Translations under genes and position numbers: made by a program
Origin: Okapia johnstoni
Taxonomy: Eukaryota; Chordata; Mammalia; Artiodactyla; Giraffidae
Assembly (NCBI GenBank): GCA_024291935.2
Contig: CM044320.1
Span: 50,844,001-50,908,000, forward strand
DNA length: 64,000 bases
Direction of reading: 5' to 3'
Notes under the pieces: generated by a model
What the model was told of the DNA's origin: nothing
The model's input: the letters and a program-made list of their open reading frames with translations, nothing else
Databases searched by the model: none
In this document: piece by piece, positions 9,764-22,356 of the stretch
How positions within the stretch are numbered: the first letter of the stretch is position 1
Layout: each line of letters begins with the position of its first letter

Positions 9764-12208
9764 TGTCCCAATTCAGTTCAGTTGCTCAGTTGTTTCCGAC
9801 TCTTTGCGACCCCATGAACCGCAGCACATCAGGCCTTCCTGTCCATCACCAACTCCCTGAGTCCACCCAAACCCATGTTCATCGAGTCGATGATGCCATC
9901 CAACCATCTCATCCCCTGTCGTCCCCTTCTCCTCCTGCCCTCAATCCTTCCCAGCAGCAGGGTCTTTTCAAATGAGTCAGCTCTCCGCATCAGGTGGCCA
10001 AAGTATTGGAGTTTCAGCTTCAACATCAGTCCTTCCAATGAACACCCAGGACTGATCTTTAGGATGGACTGGTTGGAACTCCTTGCAGTCCAAGGGACTC
10101 TCAAGAGTCTTCTCCAACACCACAGTTCAAAAGCATCAATTCTTCAGTGCTCACCTTTCTTTATAGTCCAACTCTCACATCCATACATGACCACTGGAAA
10201 AACCATAGCCTTAATGAGACAGACCTTTGTTGGCAAAGTAATGTCTCTGCTTTTTAATATGCTGTCTAGGTTGGTCATAACTTTCCTTCCAAGGAGCAAG
10301 CACCTTTTAATTTCATGGCTGCAATGACCATCTGCAGTGATTTTGGAGCCCAGAAAAATTAAGTCAGTCACTGTTTCCACTGTTTCCCCATCTATCTGCC
10401 ATGAAGTGATGGGACCGGATGCCATGATCTTAGTTTTCTAAATGTTGAGCTTTAGGCCAACTTTTTCACTCTCCTCTCTCACTTTCATCAAGAGGCTCTT
10501 TAGTTCTTCTTCACTTTCTGCCATAAGGGTGGTGTCATCTGCATATCTGAGGTGATTGACATTTCTCCCAGCAATCTTGATTCCAGCTTGTGTTTCCTGC
10601 AGCCCAGCGTTGCTCATGATGTACTCTGCATATAAGTTAAATAAGCAGGGTGACAATATACAGCCTTGACGTACTCCTTTTCCTATTTGGAACCAGTCTG
10701 TTGTTCCATGCCCAGTTCTAACTGTTGCTTCCTGACCTGCATACAGGTTTCTCAAGAGGCAGGTCAGGTGGTCTGGTATTCCCATCTCTTTCAGAATTTT
10801 CCACAGTTTATTGTGATCCACACAGTCAAAGGCTTTGGCATAGTCAATAAAGCAGAAATAGATGGTTTTTTTGGAACTCTCTTGCTTTTTCGATGATCCA
10901 GCAGATGTTGGCAATTTGATCTCTGGTTCCTCTGCCTTTTCTAAAACCAGCTTGAACATCTGAAGTTCACAGTTCACGTATTGCTGAAGCCTGGCTTGGA
11001 GAATATTAAGCATTACTTTACTAGCATGTGAGATGAGTGCAATTGTGCAGTAGTTTGAACATTCTTTGGCATTGCCTTTCTTTGGAATTGGAATGAAAAC
11101 TGACCTTTTCCAGTCCTGTGGCCACTGCTGAGTTTTCCAAATTTGCTGGCATATTGAGTGCAGCACTTTCACAGCATCATCTTTTAGGATTTGAAATAGC
11201 TCAACTGGAATTCCATCACCTCCACTAGCTTTGTTCATAGTGATGCTTCCTAAGGCCCACCTGACTTCACATTCCAGGATGTCCAGCTCTATCTAGGTGA
11301 GTGTGAGTGATCACACCTTCGTGATTATCTGGGTCATGAAGATCTTTTTTGTACAGTTGTTCTGTGTATTCTTGCTGCTTCTTCTTAATATCTTCTGCTT
11401 GTTAGGTTCATACCATTTCTGTCCTTTATTGACCCATCTTTGCATGAAATGTTCCCTTGGTATCTCTAATTTTCTTGAAGAGATTTCTAGTCTTTCCAAT
11501 TCTATTGTTTTCCTCTATTTCTTTGCATTGATCGCTGAGGAAGGCTTTCTTATCTCTCCTTGCTATTCTTTGGAACTCTGCATTCAAATAGGTATATCTT
11601 TCCTTTTCTCCTTTGCCTTTCGCCTCTCTTCTTTTCACAGCTATTTGTAAGGCCTCTTCAGACAACCATTTTGCTTTTTTGTATTTCTTTTTCTTGGGGA
11701 TGGTCTTGCTCCCTGTCTCCTGTACAATGTCACAAACTTCCATCCATAGTTCATCAGGTACTCTATCAGATCTAGTCCCTTAAATCTATTTCTCACTTCC
11801 ACTGTATAGTCATAAGGGATTTTATTTAGGTGATACCTGAAGGGTCTAGTGGCTTTCCCCACTTTCTTCAATTTAAGTCTAAATTTTGCAATAAGGAGTT
11901 CATGATCTGAGCCACACTCAGCTCCTGGTCTTGTTTTTGCTGACTGTCCAGAGCTTCTCCATCTTTGGCTGCAAATGATATAATCAATCTGATTTTGGTG
12001 TTGACCGTGTGGTGATGTCCATGTGTCGAGTCTTCTCTCGTGTTGTTGGAAGAGGGTGTTTGCTATGACCAGTGTGTTCTCTTGGCAGAACTGTTATCCT
12101 TTGCCCTGCTTCGTTCTGTACTCCAAGGTCAAATTTGCCTGTTACTCCAGGCATTTCTTGACTTCCTACTTTTGCATTCCAGTCCCCTATAATGAAAATG
12201 TCCCAATT
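9764..12208 (-). mobile_element. Bov-B (RTE) LINE, 5'-truncated, ORF broken
   Basis: A 2.4-kb element. Its 3' end is at 9774 (reverse of ...GACTGAGCGACTGAACTG) and its 5' end at about 12198, inside the endonuclease domain. From 5' to 3' on the minus strand: the endonuclease motif GDWNAKVG (about 12185), several frame breaks, then a 266-residue reverse-transcriptase frame at 11238-10438 with GVRQGCILSPCLFNLYAEY and the catalytic YADD, then the conserved C-terminal part in two further frames (10425-10144, 10104-9829). The 10-bp TSD tgtcccaatt flanks it at 9764-9773 and 12199-12208. Not functional: truncated and frameshifted. Confidence 0.93.
10438..11238 (-). pseudogene. Bov-B reverse transcriptase remnant (266 codons open)
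   Basis: The longest open part of the Bov-B copy. It holds RT fingers/palm blocks (FCFIDYAKAFDCVDHNKLW, GVRQGCILSP, LRYADDTTLMAESEEEL). It begins inside the domain and has lost upstream frame continuity, so it is a dead retroelement gene and not a host gene. Confidence 0.9.
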
Positions 12209-12439
12209 ATTAGGTAACAAAAAGAAAAGATGTAATAACAGGAGTGGGCTAATAACACAAAAGAGTTGAAAAGAAAGAGAGGAAAAGAATAGAGAGACCA
12301 AGAGTAACAAACTGGAATCTAAGTGTGGTTAAGGGTGATCTTAGGGTAGCTTTGTTTTACCACAGTAAAGTACAGAGCTGGCCTACAGATTTTTAAAATA
12401 GGAAAGCATTTCACTCAATATAAAATTATTTTCCTCTTT

Positions 12440-13180
12440 CACTAGAACAGATATTTTTAAATGTTCAAATTTTACTCAACACCATCAGTCATTAGGGGAA
12501 TGCAAACCAAACTATAATGTGGTGCCACTTCACACCTAATATGACAGTTATAATTTTTTTAGAATGGAAAAAAGCAAGTGTTAGCAAGGATGTGAAGAAA
12601 TTGGAATCCTTGTACACTGCTAGTGGGAACAGAAAATGATACAGCCACTATGGAAAAGTCTGGTGGTTTATCAAAAGCCCAGAATTAAATTACCATACGA
12701 CCCAGAAATTTCGCTCCTAGACATATATACAGAAGAAATGAAAGCAGGGGCTCACACACATACTTGTACACCAGTGTTCTTGTGGCATTATTCACAATAA
12801 CCAAAAGGTGAAAACAACCCAACAATAAATAAATGGATAAACAAAACATGGCATATCCATATAAGATTATTATTCAGTCATAAAAAGAAATGAAGTTTAA
12901 CACATGCTACAACATGAATGAATCCTGAAAATGTTACACTAAATGAAATGAGCCAGACACAAAAAGACCGATATAGTATGACTCCACTTATACGAAATCT
13001 AGAAAAGGTAAATTCATAGTTTAGAGGTTACCAGGGGCTGAAGAGGGAGTTACTACTTATTAGTTACAATGAAAAAGTTTTGGAAAAATGGTGATAGATG
13101 TACATACAACATTGTGAATTTAATGAATGCTACTGAACTGTGTATTTTAAAATAGCTAAAATGGCAAATTTTATGAATCT
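12440..13180 (+). repeat. Old L1 (L1M/L1MA-type) 3' end
   Basis: It matches the end of mammalian L1 ORF2 and its 3'UTR (catcagtcattaggggaatgc ... ggataaacaaaacatggcat ... gaggttaccaggggctga). Many mutations; an old copy. Confidence 0.75.
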
Positions 13181-13404
13181 TCACATCTTGTAAATTCAAG
13201 GTTCCTTTCTGTGTTTACAGACTTTAACAAACTTAAGACAAAAGGATATATTTCTCTTTGGTTTCCTGCTAAGGGGGTTAAACCTATAAGCAACCAAGAT
13301 CCAAGGGTCATAACTAGTAGATCAATAATAATAATATAAATGGTCCCTCCGTTAGTTTTTATACAACTGTATGTATGCTTCAATTGTGTTCATTAAAACT
13401 GGAA

Positions 13405-13960
13405 TCTCTTGGGTGGGAGAAATAGGGAAAGGTTGACAAAAGGATACTAACTTTTAGTTACAAGATAAATAAGGTCTGTGGATCTAATGTATAACATGGT
13501 GATTATAGGTGATATTACGCTGTAAAAGAGAGTAAAATGTTAACATCTTAAAGGAAGGGAGGGAGGAAGAAAGGCAGACAAATATATAAGGTGACAATAT
13601 GTTAATTAGCTCAATGAGAGTAATCCCTTCACAACATATGTGGTTGTTGTTTAGTCGCTAAGTAACACTCAACTCTTCCGCGACCCCAAGGACTGTAGCC
13701 CACCAGGCTCCTCTATCTATGGGATTTTCCAGGCAAGAATACTAGAGTGGGTTGCCATTTCTTTCTCCAGGGGATCTTCCCAACCCAGGGACTGAACCCG
13801 GGTCTCCTGGGTCTGCTGCATTGGCAGGCAGATTCTTCACCACTGAGCCACCAGGAAAGCCCTCACAATATATACATACATCAAATCATCATGTTATAAT
13901 CACTTTAACTATTTTACAATTTTGTCAATCATACCTCAATAAAGCTGAAAATAAAATAAA
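13405..13960 (+). repeat. L1 3'UTR split by a SINE
   Basis: 13405-13640 (ggttgacaaaaggatactaac ... taatgtataacatggtgat) and 13864-13960 (tcaaatcatcatgttataat ... tacctcaataaagctg) are two halves of one L1 3' tail. Confidence 0.7.
13641..13863 (-). repeat. Bov-tA-type SINE nested in L1
   Basis: Reverse element ending in the tRNA head (cttcaccactgagccaccag). The flanks tcacaacatatg and tcacaatatata look like a slightly decayed TSD. Confidence 0.88.
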
Positions 13961-14756
13961 ATTATAATCGAAGATCGCTCATTAAGTTTTTAAAATTACC
14001 ATCAAGATGTAATGGCATTAGGCCCTAAATCAGACCTGGCTCTCCAAATCACAGTGTAACTTTGGACACATTACTCCCATAGAGCTACTGCAATGTGCTG
14101 TGTCCTTTGGGTAGTTATATCAAAAGAAATTCTATATGAGAGCACTCTGAATACTACAAATGTAAACTGTTACAAGAACTGAAAAAAGAAGGCATTTCCT
14201 AGACATTTACCTTTTTTGCGTATCTTCCTCATTTACTTCACAGAAATTTCACAAACTTCAGTTGTTGGTAAGTATTTGTATCAGTCACCACATCATAAAA
14301 TTTTAAGGGAAAGAAAGTACTCTGAAAGTCACCTAAACCAATGTATTTCAAATTGCAGGGGGAAGAGGGGTGAGTGATGCAGCCAGCATTCCATCTATGT
14401 TTTACATCAATTTGAGATACAGGTTGTAAACAACATAAACTGTTTCTTTATTGTAGGACTTCTAGAGGCAATAAATATTACATGTTAGTATACTCTAAAG
14501 GGGGGAAAGTACCTCTAATAGGGGAAAGTAATACATAACATTTCCAAACCTGTTTGACCATGGAGACCTTTTCTCACAAGGCCTATGGACACTCCCTGAA
14601 GCATAGTTCTAAGAACTACAGGAGGTTAGGGCATCTGCCCCAAAAACATTCAGCTATATTTTATGTCAATAAACAGTGTAAAATGCAACAATCAATAGGT
14701 GTTTCAAGTTTCTTTAAATTAGACTAAATTTGGCTTTTGAAAATACCAGTACTTAC
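13961..14756. other. APAF1 intron 17, 3' part, nothing recognised
   Basis: No exon, RNA gene or clear repeat. Confidence 0.5.
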
Positions 14757-14918
14757 AAAGACTTTATTTTTTGCGGCCACCATTATCCTAGCACCATCAG
14801 CAGACCACGAACAGCATTTCACTATCACTTCCAGATCCTCCTGAGGCTCCTCTGAATTCAGGAAGAACTGCTTCACATTAATGCTTTTCCTCTCGTTTGC
14901 AGATTTCACATCCCAAAG
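14757..14918 (-). CDS. APAF1: APAF1 exon 17: WD40 repeat with insert loop (residues 768-821)
   Basis: The acceptor is GAAATTTGAAG|CTTTGG and the donor GTCTTT|GTAAGT. It encodes LWDVKSANERKSINVKQFFL then NSEEPQEDLEVIVKCCSWSA through AAKNKVF. It is longer than the other WD exons because of a polar loop. Phase 0 at both ends. Confidence 0.98.
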
Positions 14919-15568
14919 CTTCAAATTTCAAAAATAAAAAAATGTTTTAAATTTGTTTTGATCTCAAGTCACACCTCTAGAATTCCACCTGGATTAAATG
15001 TCACACAAATTATTCAAGTTCACTTAATGAATTATTTTTCATTATGCATAACTTTCTACAAGGCTTTTAAATTAAGTATTCCAGATTCATTCAGCACCTT
15101 CCTAAAAAGAAAAAAAAAAAATTAAAAGCGCTGCCCCAAAAGAATGTAGAGCTATATAAAATGTTAAAAGAGCCTTGCATGGTGTGGAGGAGGCTAAAGA
15201 TTAAGTGTTGACAGCAAGGATGAGTGTAGGAGGAGGAAGGAAGGTGTGACTCACGACTTGCCACTGCTGCCCTCTGCTGGGCCAGGCATGAGGCGTGCCT
15301 CACAGTCTATTGGATGCACAGCATGGACGCTACACACAGGACCCAGTCCAAGCTGAGCTACAATCTAGCAAAGCATCCAGAGATATAAGGAAGTCCCTGA
15401 AAATACAAAACAAAGCTATGCTGAAAGGAAGCACGACACCTTGTGCACTTGGTGGGTCTCTAAAACAACTGGATCCTGAGGAGTGGGAGACAAGAGACCA
15501 AACCTCACTTACTAGCAAAGCCACCTGAGCAGCCCGAAAGACAAAGGCCTTCAAAAAAGATCTATCTT
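14919..15568. other. APAF1 intron 16, 5' part, nothing recognised
   Basis: A homopolymer A-run lies at about 15110-15121. No supported feature. Confidence 0.5.
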
Positions 15569-15878
15569 GGACTTTCCTGGTAGTCCAGTGGTTAACAATC
15601 CACCTGCCAATGCAGGGGACACGGGTTCGATCCCTGGTCTGGGAAGTTCCACATGCTGTGGAGCAACTAAGCCTGTGCACAAATATTGAGCCTGTGCTCT
15701 AGAGCCCACCAGTCACAACTACTGAAGCTCAAGTGCCCTAGAGCCTGTGCTCCAGCAACAACAGAAGTCACTTCAATGAGAACCCCACACACCACAACAG
15801 AGTAGCCCCACTCCCCGCAACTAGAGAAAGCCTTTGTACAGCAACGAAGACCTGACACAGCCAAAAAAATTAATTTTA
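15569..15878 (+). repeat. CHR-type tRNA-Glu SINE (long form)
   Basis: Head ggactttcctggtagtccag ... ggttcgatccctggtctggg, then the tail repeating caactactgaagc/gagcctgtgctc and ending gacacagccaaaaaaatt. Confidence 0.88.
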
Positions 15879-16087
15879 ACTACTTTTTAATCCATCTTCA
15901 CTCCCCTTGGCCTTGTGCAGTGTCCCAGCTTCACAGAATGATAACGGCTGCCATACACAGACTGAGGGTTGGTAGAGGACAAGGATTTAAAACAACACAA
16001 ACAAACAAAAAAGCTGCTTCTCAGGCTTCAACTCAGCTTCCAAAGCACATCTCCAAGAGTAAGAACAGATTTGAATGGCCAGACACA

Positions 16088-16310
16088 AGCTTCCCCGATG
16101 ACTCAGTGGGTATAGAATCTGACTGCACTGTAGAAGACAGAGTAGATACAAGTTTGATCCCTGGATCAGGAAAATCCCCTGGAGAAGGAAATGGCAACCC
16201 ACTCTAGTATTCTTGCCTGGGAAATCCCATAGACAGAGGAGCCTGGTGGGCTACAGCCCATGGGGTGGCAAAGAGTCAGACAGAACCAAGTGACTAAGCA
16301 CACGCATGTT
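16088..16310 (+). repeat. Bov-tA-type SINE
   Basis: Diverged tRNA head and a clear Bov-A tail (ggcaacccactctagtattc ... gcaaagagtcagacagaacc). Confidence 0.85.
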
Positions 16311-17351
16311 TAAATCTCTCAAGTTTAAAGATTATATACACTAGAAATACAGCCAAACCCAAAATCTTTCCCCATGCAATAACTTCAGATAAACGGGATG
16401 AACCAAAAGAGACTTCTGAAGTATTGTTAGCCCTTCTTGACACTAAAGAGAGAAAAGCTAAACTCCAGTGCCAGCAGCTTCAGTCACATCAGCCAGATTA
16501 TGTGAGAAATCACACAGTTTCCCTCTTAACACGAAAAACAAAAGCAATCACTGCCTTGATCTACGGAAGAAAAAGAAAACTAACACAACCCAATTTCACT
16601 ACATCTTTTGCATGTGGGCCTGACTTCAGCTCCTATCCAAGGAGTGATGGAATTCCACATGTTGAGGGACCAAATAAACACCTGAATTTCATTCTGAGCT
16701 AGTCACTGCCCTGTATCCAAGGCCCACGTGCACCCTGGCCCCCGTGTGGTTTAAATGGCAATTTTTAAATAAAACTCACATTTTGAAACAGTTTATCATC
16801 AGGGCCTGAAAAACACATGTTTATCAACATGATACACTGTAAAACACTTAGATGATTACAGAGCCATTTGGGGAAAGAAATAATTTTACAGTTCTCCATC
16901 ATCTTGGAAAATAAAAGCTTTACAAGACATTGACCTTGAAATGCTGTTATCCAGCATCATTTTGCAGGACGTCTACTTACTGCACATCACTGTATCAGTG
17001 CAAACCAGCCAACGACACTGGCTTAATAGCTCTGTGGGAAAGCTGCCACAAACACAGCAGTTCTCACCGAGAGTGCAGTAATGTCTGTCCCCCTGCTGCT
17101 AGCGCTCTGTGCTCCACAGTCTTATTTGATACTAACCATCAAAATCAGAATCCTGTCCCTGAATACTTTTAAAATGTTTTTGAGTTTCGAGAAGTCTTAA
17201 TTCAATCTGAAGGGACACAGTAAAGGTTTATCATATTGCTCACATGATGTGAGTCACTTTGAGATTATATAAATGAATCAGATACAGACACTACTCTCGA
17301 GGAGTTTAGAGGCCAGTAAAGGAGGTAAGACAAGCACATAAATGACTAACA
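16311..17351. other. APAF1 intron 16, nothing recognised
   Basis: No exon or repeat I can support. The short ORFs here have no family match. Confidence 0.45.
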
Positions 17352-17535
17352 GGACTTTCCTGGCGGTCCAGTGGTTTAAGACTTCACCTTCCAATACAGG
17401 GGGTGTGGATACAATCCCTGGTTGGGGAGCTAAGACCTACCTGCCCTGGGGCCAAAAAACCAAAACATAAAACAGAAGCAATATTGTAACAAATTCAATG
17501 AAGACTTTTAAAAAATATGCTCCCCTTTAAAAAAA
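17352..17535 (+). repeat. CHR-type tRNA-Glu SINE (short form) with 3' extension
   Basis: Head ggactttcctggcggtccag, then ggttggggagctaagacc, followed by the known extension caatattgtaacaaattcaa. Confidence 0.75.
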
Positions 17536-18229
17536 TAAAATCACCAGATGTCAGATGAGTCATTTGAAAGGGAAACACACAACACAGTGGAAATGCTTTA
17601 CCAAACCTGTAGGCTTGAGGAAACACTTTTTACCTCCTCACTCTCCTGCCTGAAGATCAGCCTCTTTACATCAACTTAAGACGGACACAATTTCAATAAC
17701 AAAATGATACCCAGGAGTTTAGGCTCAGGGGTCATCATAAGTGAAGGTACAAAATGGGAAAGCAGAGACAATGAAAAGGGAGAACAGGGCAGTGTGGGAG
17801 CAGCAGCAAGGGTCTACATGCTCCCGCACAGAACCTTGCCTCCTCTGAGCCCCCTGACACACACTTTTACCATCTTCATGTCTATGACTTAGTTTTCTCC
17901 TCCCTAGACCCTGAACAACCTCAGGCCAGGAAATACGCTTTTTTTCAAAAGTGTTTAAAAACCAAATGTCTAGTACAGAATCTGCCACATAGTGAGTACT
18001 CAATAAATAATCAGTAAATACATTTTAAGAGAAAAAACAGATTATTCCCATGTTTCAAGCATAGGTGAGAAGAGACAATAGTGTTAGTGAAACAAAACAG
18101 GGTTCTGCACATAGAATACATATACTCACCTCCATACCCTCCCAAAATCCACATGTAACAGGAGTAAAGAGAATTTTTCTCTCCAGGCATATTTTGAATA
18201 CTCTCTTATAAAATTAAACATTATTTAAA

Positions 18230-19350
18230 AACATTTTAAAAAAGAATGGGTACACTTAAAAATATGATAGCAGAAATTTTAAACAAAATAGGAGGAGACA
18301 AAAATAAAGCTAAATAAATTTTCCAAGAAGTAGGACGAATGGATGAGGGGAGAAAAATAAGAAAACATCCCAAACAGACAGACATTCCAGAAAAAGAAAC
18401 TAGATGAGAATAAATCAAATGATTAAAGAAAACCTCCAGAACTGAAGGACATGAATTTCCAGATTGAAAGAGGCTACCAAGTGCCAAGAACAATAAACAA
18501 AGGCAAACCCACACCAAGGCATATTGTCATGAAAGTTCTAAAAAGAGAAACACTGGGAATTTTATAAGGATCTTAAAAGTTTCAAGACCAGGAAAATAGA
18601 TCACATACGAATCAGAATGGCTTCAAACATCTCAAGAGAAACTTTGGGAGTTCAAAGACAAGGGAGCAATGTCTCCAAAATTCTAAGAAAAAAATTATTT
18701 CCTTCTATACGCAATCAAAAATATCAATTAAATATGAAGCTAGAACAAAGGCACTTTTAGACAGATATGGTCTCAAAAATTTCCTCTCAGAGATTCTTTC
18801 TTAGAAAATTAGGGGAGGTTTTCCACCACGCTGAGAATAAACCAATAAATTCAGGAAACGAGGGTTTCAACTTCAAGAGAAAAGCAGGCGGATCCCAGGA
18901 TGGTAGTAAAGGGAGATAACAGGATGGCAGCTGAACACTGGGGATAAACAGTCTCAACCAGTCACAATGGAACAAGACAGAAGCCTCTAAGAAAGTTATT
19001 TCTAAGAAAAGAAAACGTCAAATCAAAAAACTGAATTATTTAAGAAGCAACTTAGACAAGGGATAGCTTGAAGATGAATGAGTGATAAGCACATTTAAAA
19101 AAATAAGCAAATGAAAACACAAAACAACACTGTTAACTGTGCAACACATTTAATCCCAAAGAGAACAAAGTATTGTATGAGAAAGGAGGCGGGGGGGAAA
19201 TTGTCATATACTACATGGCCCAACTGTGATCAGTCAGGATGATGTAAATCCTGAACACTGATCTAATCAAAACCACGAAAACATACAGGAACCATAAAAA
19301 GTAGGTCAGTTTGGGGAAGAAAAAATGAAGAGTTCAGTTTGGAGCACAGT
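18230..19350 (+). repeat. Probable HAL1/L1 ORF1-derived old LINE
   Basis: A long purine-rich stretch resembling L1 ORF1-type sequence (aacctccagaactgaaggaca ... ggctaccaagtgccaag ... aaaattctaagaaaaaa). No open frame left. Family call by eye only. Confidence 0.4.
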
Positions 19351-19598
19351 GAATTTGAGGCACAGCATATTATCTAAGTGACAGCAAATGAGCAGACAGT
19401 TAAAAATGCAGGACATAAGCACGTAAGAGAAACGAGGGCTAGACAGAACACATGTGAAACACACTCACATGAGAGAGGCCATGAGACTGGCTGACATGGA
19501 GCAGAAAAAAGGTGATGAAGGTGGTAGTCAAGACTAGATGCTTGAAGAACAGCCATATTTTAATGGGAAAGAAAAAGTTAAAAGGGTAAGAGAGACAG

Positions 19599-19811
19599 GC
19601 CTCCCTGGTGGCTCTGACGGTAAAGGATCCGCCTGCAATGCAGGAGACCTAGGTTTGATCCCTGGGTTGGGAAGATCCCCTGGAGGAGGGCATAGCAACC
19701 CACTCCAGTATTCTTGCCTGGAGACTCCACATGGATAGAGGAGCCCGGCAGGCTACAGCCCACAGGGTCACAAAGAGTCGGACACAACTGAGCAACTAAG
19801 CACAGCACAGC
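19599..19811 (+). repeat. Bov-tA-type SINE with perfect 11-bp TSD
   Basis: Well-kept copy (ggtttgatccctgggttggg ... gtcggacacaactgagcaac). The TSD aagagagacag is at 19588-19598 and 19812-19822. Confidence 0.92.
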
Positions 19812-20385
19812 AAGAGAGACAGAAGAAGAAAGAAGAAAACATTGATGTCAAATGAGGAGTTTCAAAAAGGAAACACAGGTGGTCAACAGGAGTGTGATAA
19901 CAAGAAAAAGAATAAAAATTGGATAAAGAAAAATACTGGATCCCACACTCATCCAAAGAGCATTAGATTTTACATTAAAAAGAATGACAATGAAATAAAA
20001 CTGGATTTTACTCTTCAAGGGAGTACACAGAGGACAGAACCAGGCTGAAAAAGGGTTAAGCAGTAAACAAGTAGTCAGGAAGTGGAGGCAAGTGTAGGTG
20101 ACTTTAAGGTCTAGTCAGAAAGAAAAACTGAAATTTTCAGAGGATAACACAATCAAGGAAGAATCAAAGGGTTTTCACTTTTTTGGTTTTATAATGCTTA
20201 GCAAGGCCCAAGAACATCTGTAAGCTGTGGAAAGGGGTTCAAAAGAAAAGAAAAACTGAAAATGCAACACAGAAATAACCAATGGGGCAAGGTGTGAGAG
20301 GAAGAAGGAAAAATGAAACAGCAGGCACAAGTAGAGAACTTCCTGAGCATGGCGATGCGAGAAAAGAAGTGCACTAGAGCCTTTT

Positions 20386-20625
20386 ACTTCCCAGGTGGCG
20401 CTAGAGGTAAAGAACCCTCCTGCCAACGCAGAAGACACAAGAGACACAGGATCGATCCCTAGGTTGGGGAAGATCCCCTGAAGGAGGACATGGCACTCCA
20501 GTATTCCATGGCACTCTAGCCCACTCCAGTATTTTTGCCTGGAGATTCCCGTGGACAGAGAAGCCTGGCAGGCTATGGCCCACAGGGTCACAAAAAGTCA
20601 GACACAACTGAAGCATCTTAGCATG
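20386..20625 (+). repeat. Bov-tA-type SINE with internal duplication
   Basis: The tail carries a local duplication of the CACTCCAGTATT segment (ggcactccagtattccatgg/ggcactctagcccactccag, 20490-20530). Confidence 0.83.
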
Positions 20626-21621
20626 TAGCATGTAGAGTCCTTTATGGCAATTTCTGAGGGAGCTCATGATGGGGAGCTCTTGGGTGGTGTCAACCTTCTG
20701 AATAGGTATGAGGTAAAGTTATCTCCATAGAATGAAAAAGATATAGTGACAGGGTTGGGAGCTTAAGAACAACAAGAAAGGTTTGGAACAGGCACTATGG
20801 TGAATTCAATTCAGGGAACAAACCATTACTTGGCAGCCAAGAAGGCCTAGTTGGGTTGTACAAATTGAAATTGTTAAACAGATAAATGGCCTGGTTTCAT
20901 AACTTTCTTCAACATTAAGCAACCTAATAATAATGGAATCTTCCCAGAACTTGGAATTAGCAATGGAGATAAAAGGAGAACCTGCCTTGAGATAGAGAAT
21001 GACTTCTGAAGTCATTCTCTAAGTAAAAACCAAAAACTCATAAGACTGAAAGAATCTTTCAGAAGAGCATTGCCTTCACTGGGCCTCTGAAAAACCTCCT
21101 TTGACATGGATCATCCCAAAGAAGATACAGATATTTGGTATTTACAGAGAACATGTCACAGAGGCCAAATCCATTTACCTGAATGTTCTAAGAATGCTCC
21201 CAGCATCTACTAAATGCTAGGAAACTCTATTAAGTAACGTTCTACCGAGAAAACCCCTAGATGCCCTGAAGTAATCTATACAAAAATGAGATATCCTCAG
21301 TCAACAAAGAGAGTTTAAAGATTCAACCAAAGAATCAGCATCAAGAGAGTTTAGCTTGCTGTAACTTAGCATTAACAAATCTCTAGAGATGCTAACAAGC
21401 AAAACAGAGCCTGGTGGGTTCAAGTATTTCCCTGGAAGAGGTACATGCCAAGAAAATTTACTGAGCACATGTTTTGAGTACAACTGTGTACAATGAACTT
21501 CAGCGAGTTACAACAAGATGACAAGGTCTCTGCAGGTCATAAACCTATATTTAACCTTATCAAAGAAACAGAAGACACATGAAAAATGACTGAACTGGAC
21601 CGTACAACAAATTTATAAGTG
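20626..21621. other. APAF1 intron 16, nothing recognised
   Basis: No supported feature. Confidence 0.5.
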
Positions 21622-21962
21622 GAGGGCTCCCCTGGTGGCTCAGTGGTGAAGAATACCCCTGCCAATGCAGGAGACATGGGTTCAATCCTTAGTCCAGGAA
21701 GATCCCACATGCCACAGAGCAGCTAAGCCTATGGGCTACAACCACTGAGTCTATGCTTTAGATCCTGGGAGCCACAACTATCGAGCCCATGTGCTGCAAT
21801 TACTGAAGCCTGTATGCCTAGAGCCCATGCTCTGCAACAAGAGAAGCCACAGCAATGAGAAGCCTGCACACTGCAACTAGAGAGAAGTCCCCACTCAACA
21901 CAGCTAGAGTAAAAGCCCATGCAGCAATGAAGACCCAACACAGCCAAAAACTTTAAAAAATA
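21622..21962 (+). repeat. CHR-type tRNA-Glu SINE (long form)
   Basis: Head ggctcccctggtggctcagt, tail of repeated gagcccatgtgctgcaatta units, end aagacccaacacagccaaaa. Confidence 0.88.
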
Positions 21963-22060
21963 GATCTTTTATGTTTTTAATTTACAAGCGGAAATCAGAA
22001 GATCAAGCAGTTTCCATCTATACATACAGATACAGGTAGATAGATATGCATATATATTCT

Positions 22061-22356
22061 CACAACCAGATGCTGCTGCTGCTAAGTCGCTTGAGTCGTG
22101 TCCGACTCTGTGCAACCCCATGGACGGCAGCCCACCAGGCTCCCCCATCCCTGAGATTCTCCAGGCAAGAACACTGGAGTGGGTTGTCATTTCCTTCTCC
22201 AATGCATGAAAGTGAAAAGTGAAAGTGAAGTCGCTCAGTCGTGTCCAACTCTTTGCAACCCCATGGACTGCAGCCTACCAAGCTCTTCTGTCCATGGGAT
22301 TTTCCAGGCAAGAGTACTGGAGTGGGTTGCCATTGCCTTCTCCGCACAACCAGATG
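22061..22356. repeat. Full-length Bov-A dimer (ART2A-type) with perfect 12-bp TSD
   Basis: Two Bov-A monomers (starting gctgctgctaagtcgcttga and gaagtcgctcagtcgtgtcc) joined by atgcatgaaagtgaaaagtg. The identical 12-mer cacaaccagatg at 22061-22072 and 22345-22356 is the TSD. Young-looking. Confidence 0.93.

Noticed and set aside
9875..10327. 150-codon plus-strand frame, and a near copy at 26042-26497 and 56853-57491 (minus)
   Set aside because: These similar frames are the antisense of the Bov-B C-terminal coding region, so their resemblance to each other reflects repeat copies and not a gene family.
15295..15864. Overlapping frames of 65-116 codons near 15.3-15.9 kb
   Set aside because: Both strands are open over a CHR SINE and its flank; no family match, no splice context, and they lie inside APAF1 intron 16.
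19578..20667. Short cysteine/proline-rich frames of the type [11 protein letters not shown] (also at 4, 22, 47 and 61 kb)
   Set aside because: They are Bov-A/Bov-tA SINE sequence read in one frame; the recurring peptide is a repeat artefact.
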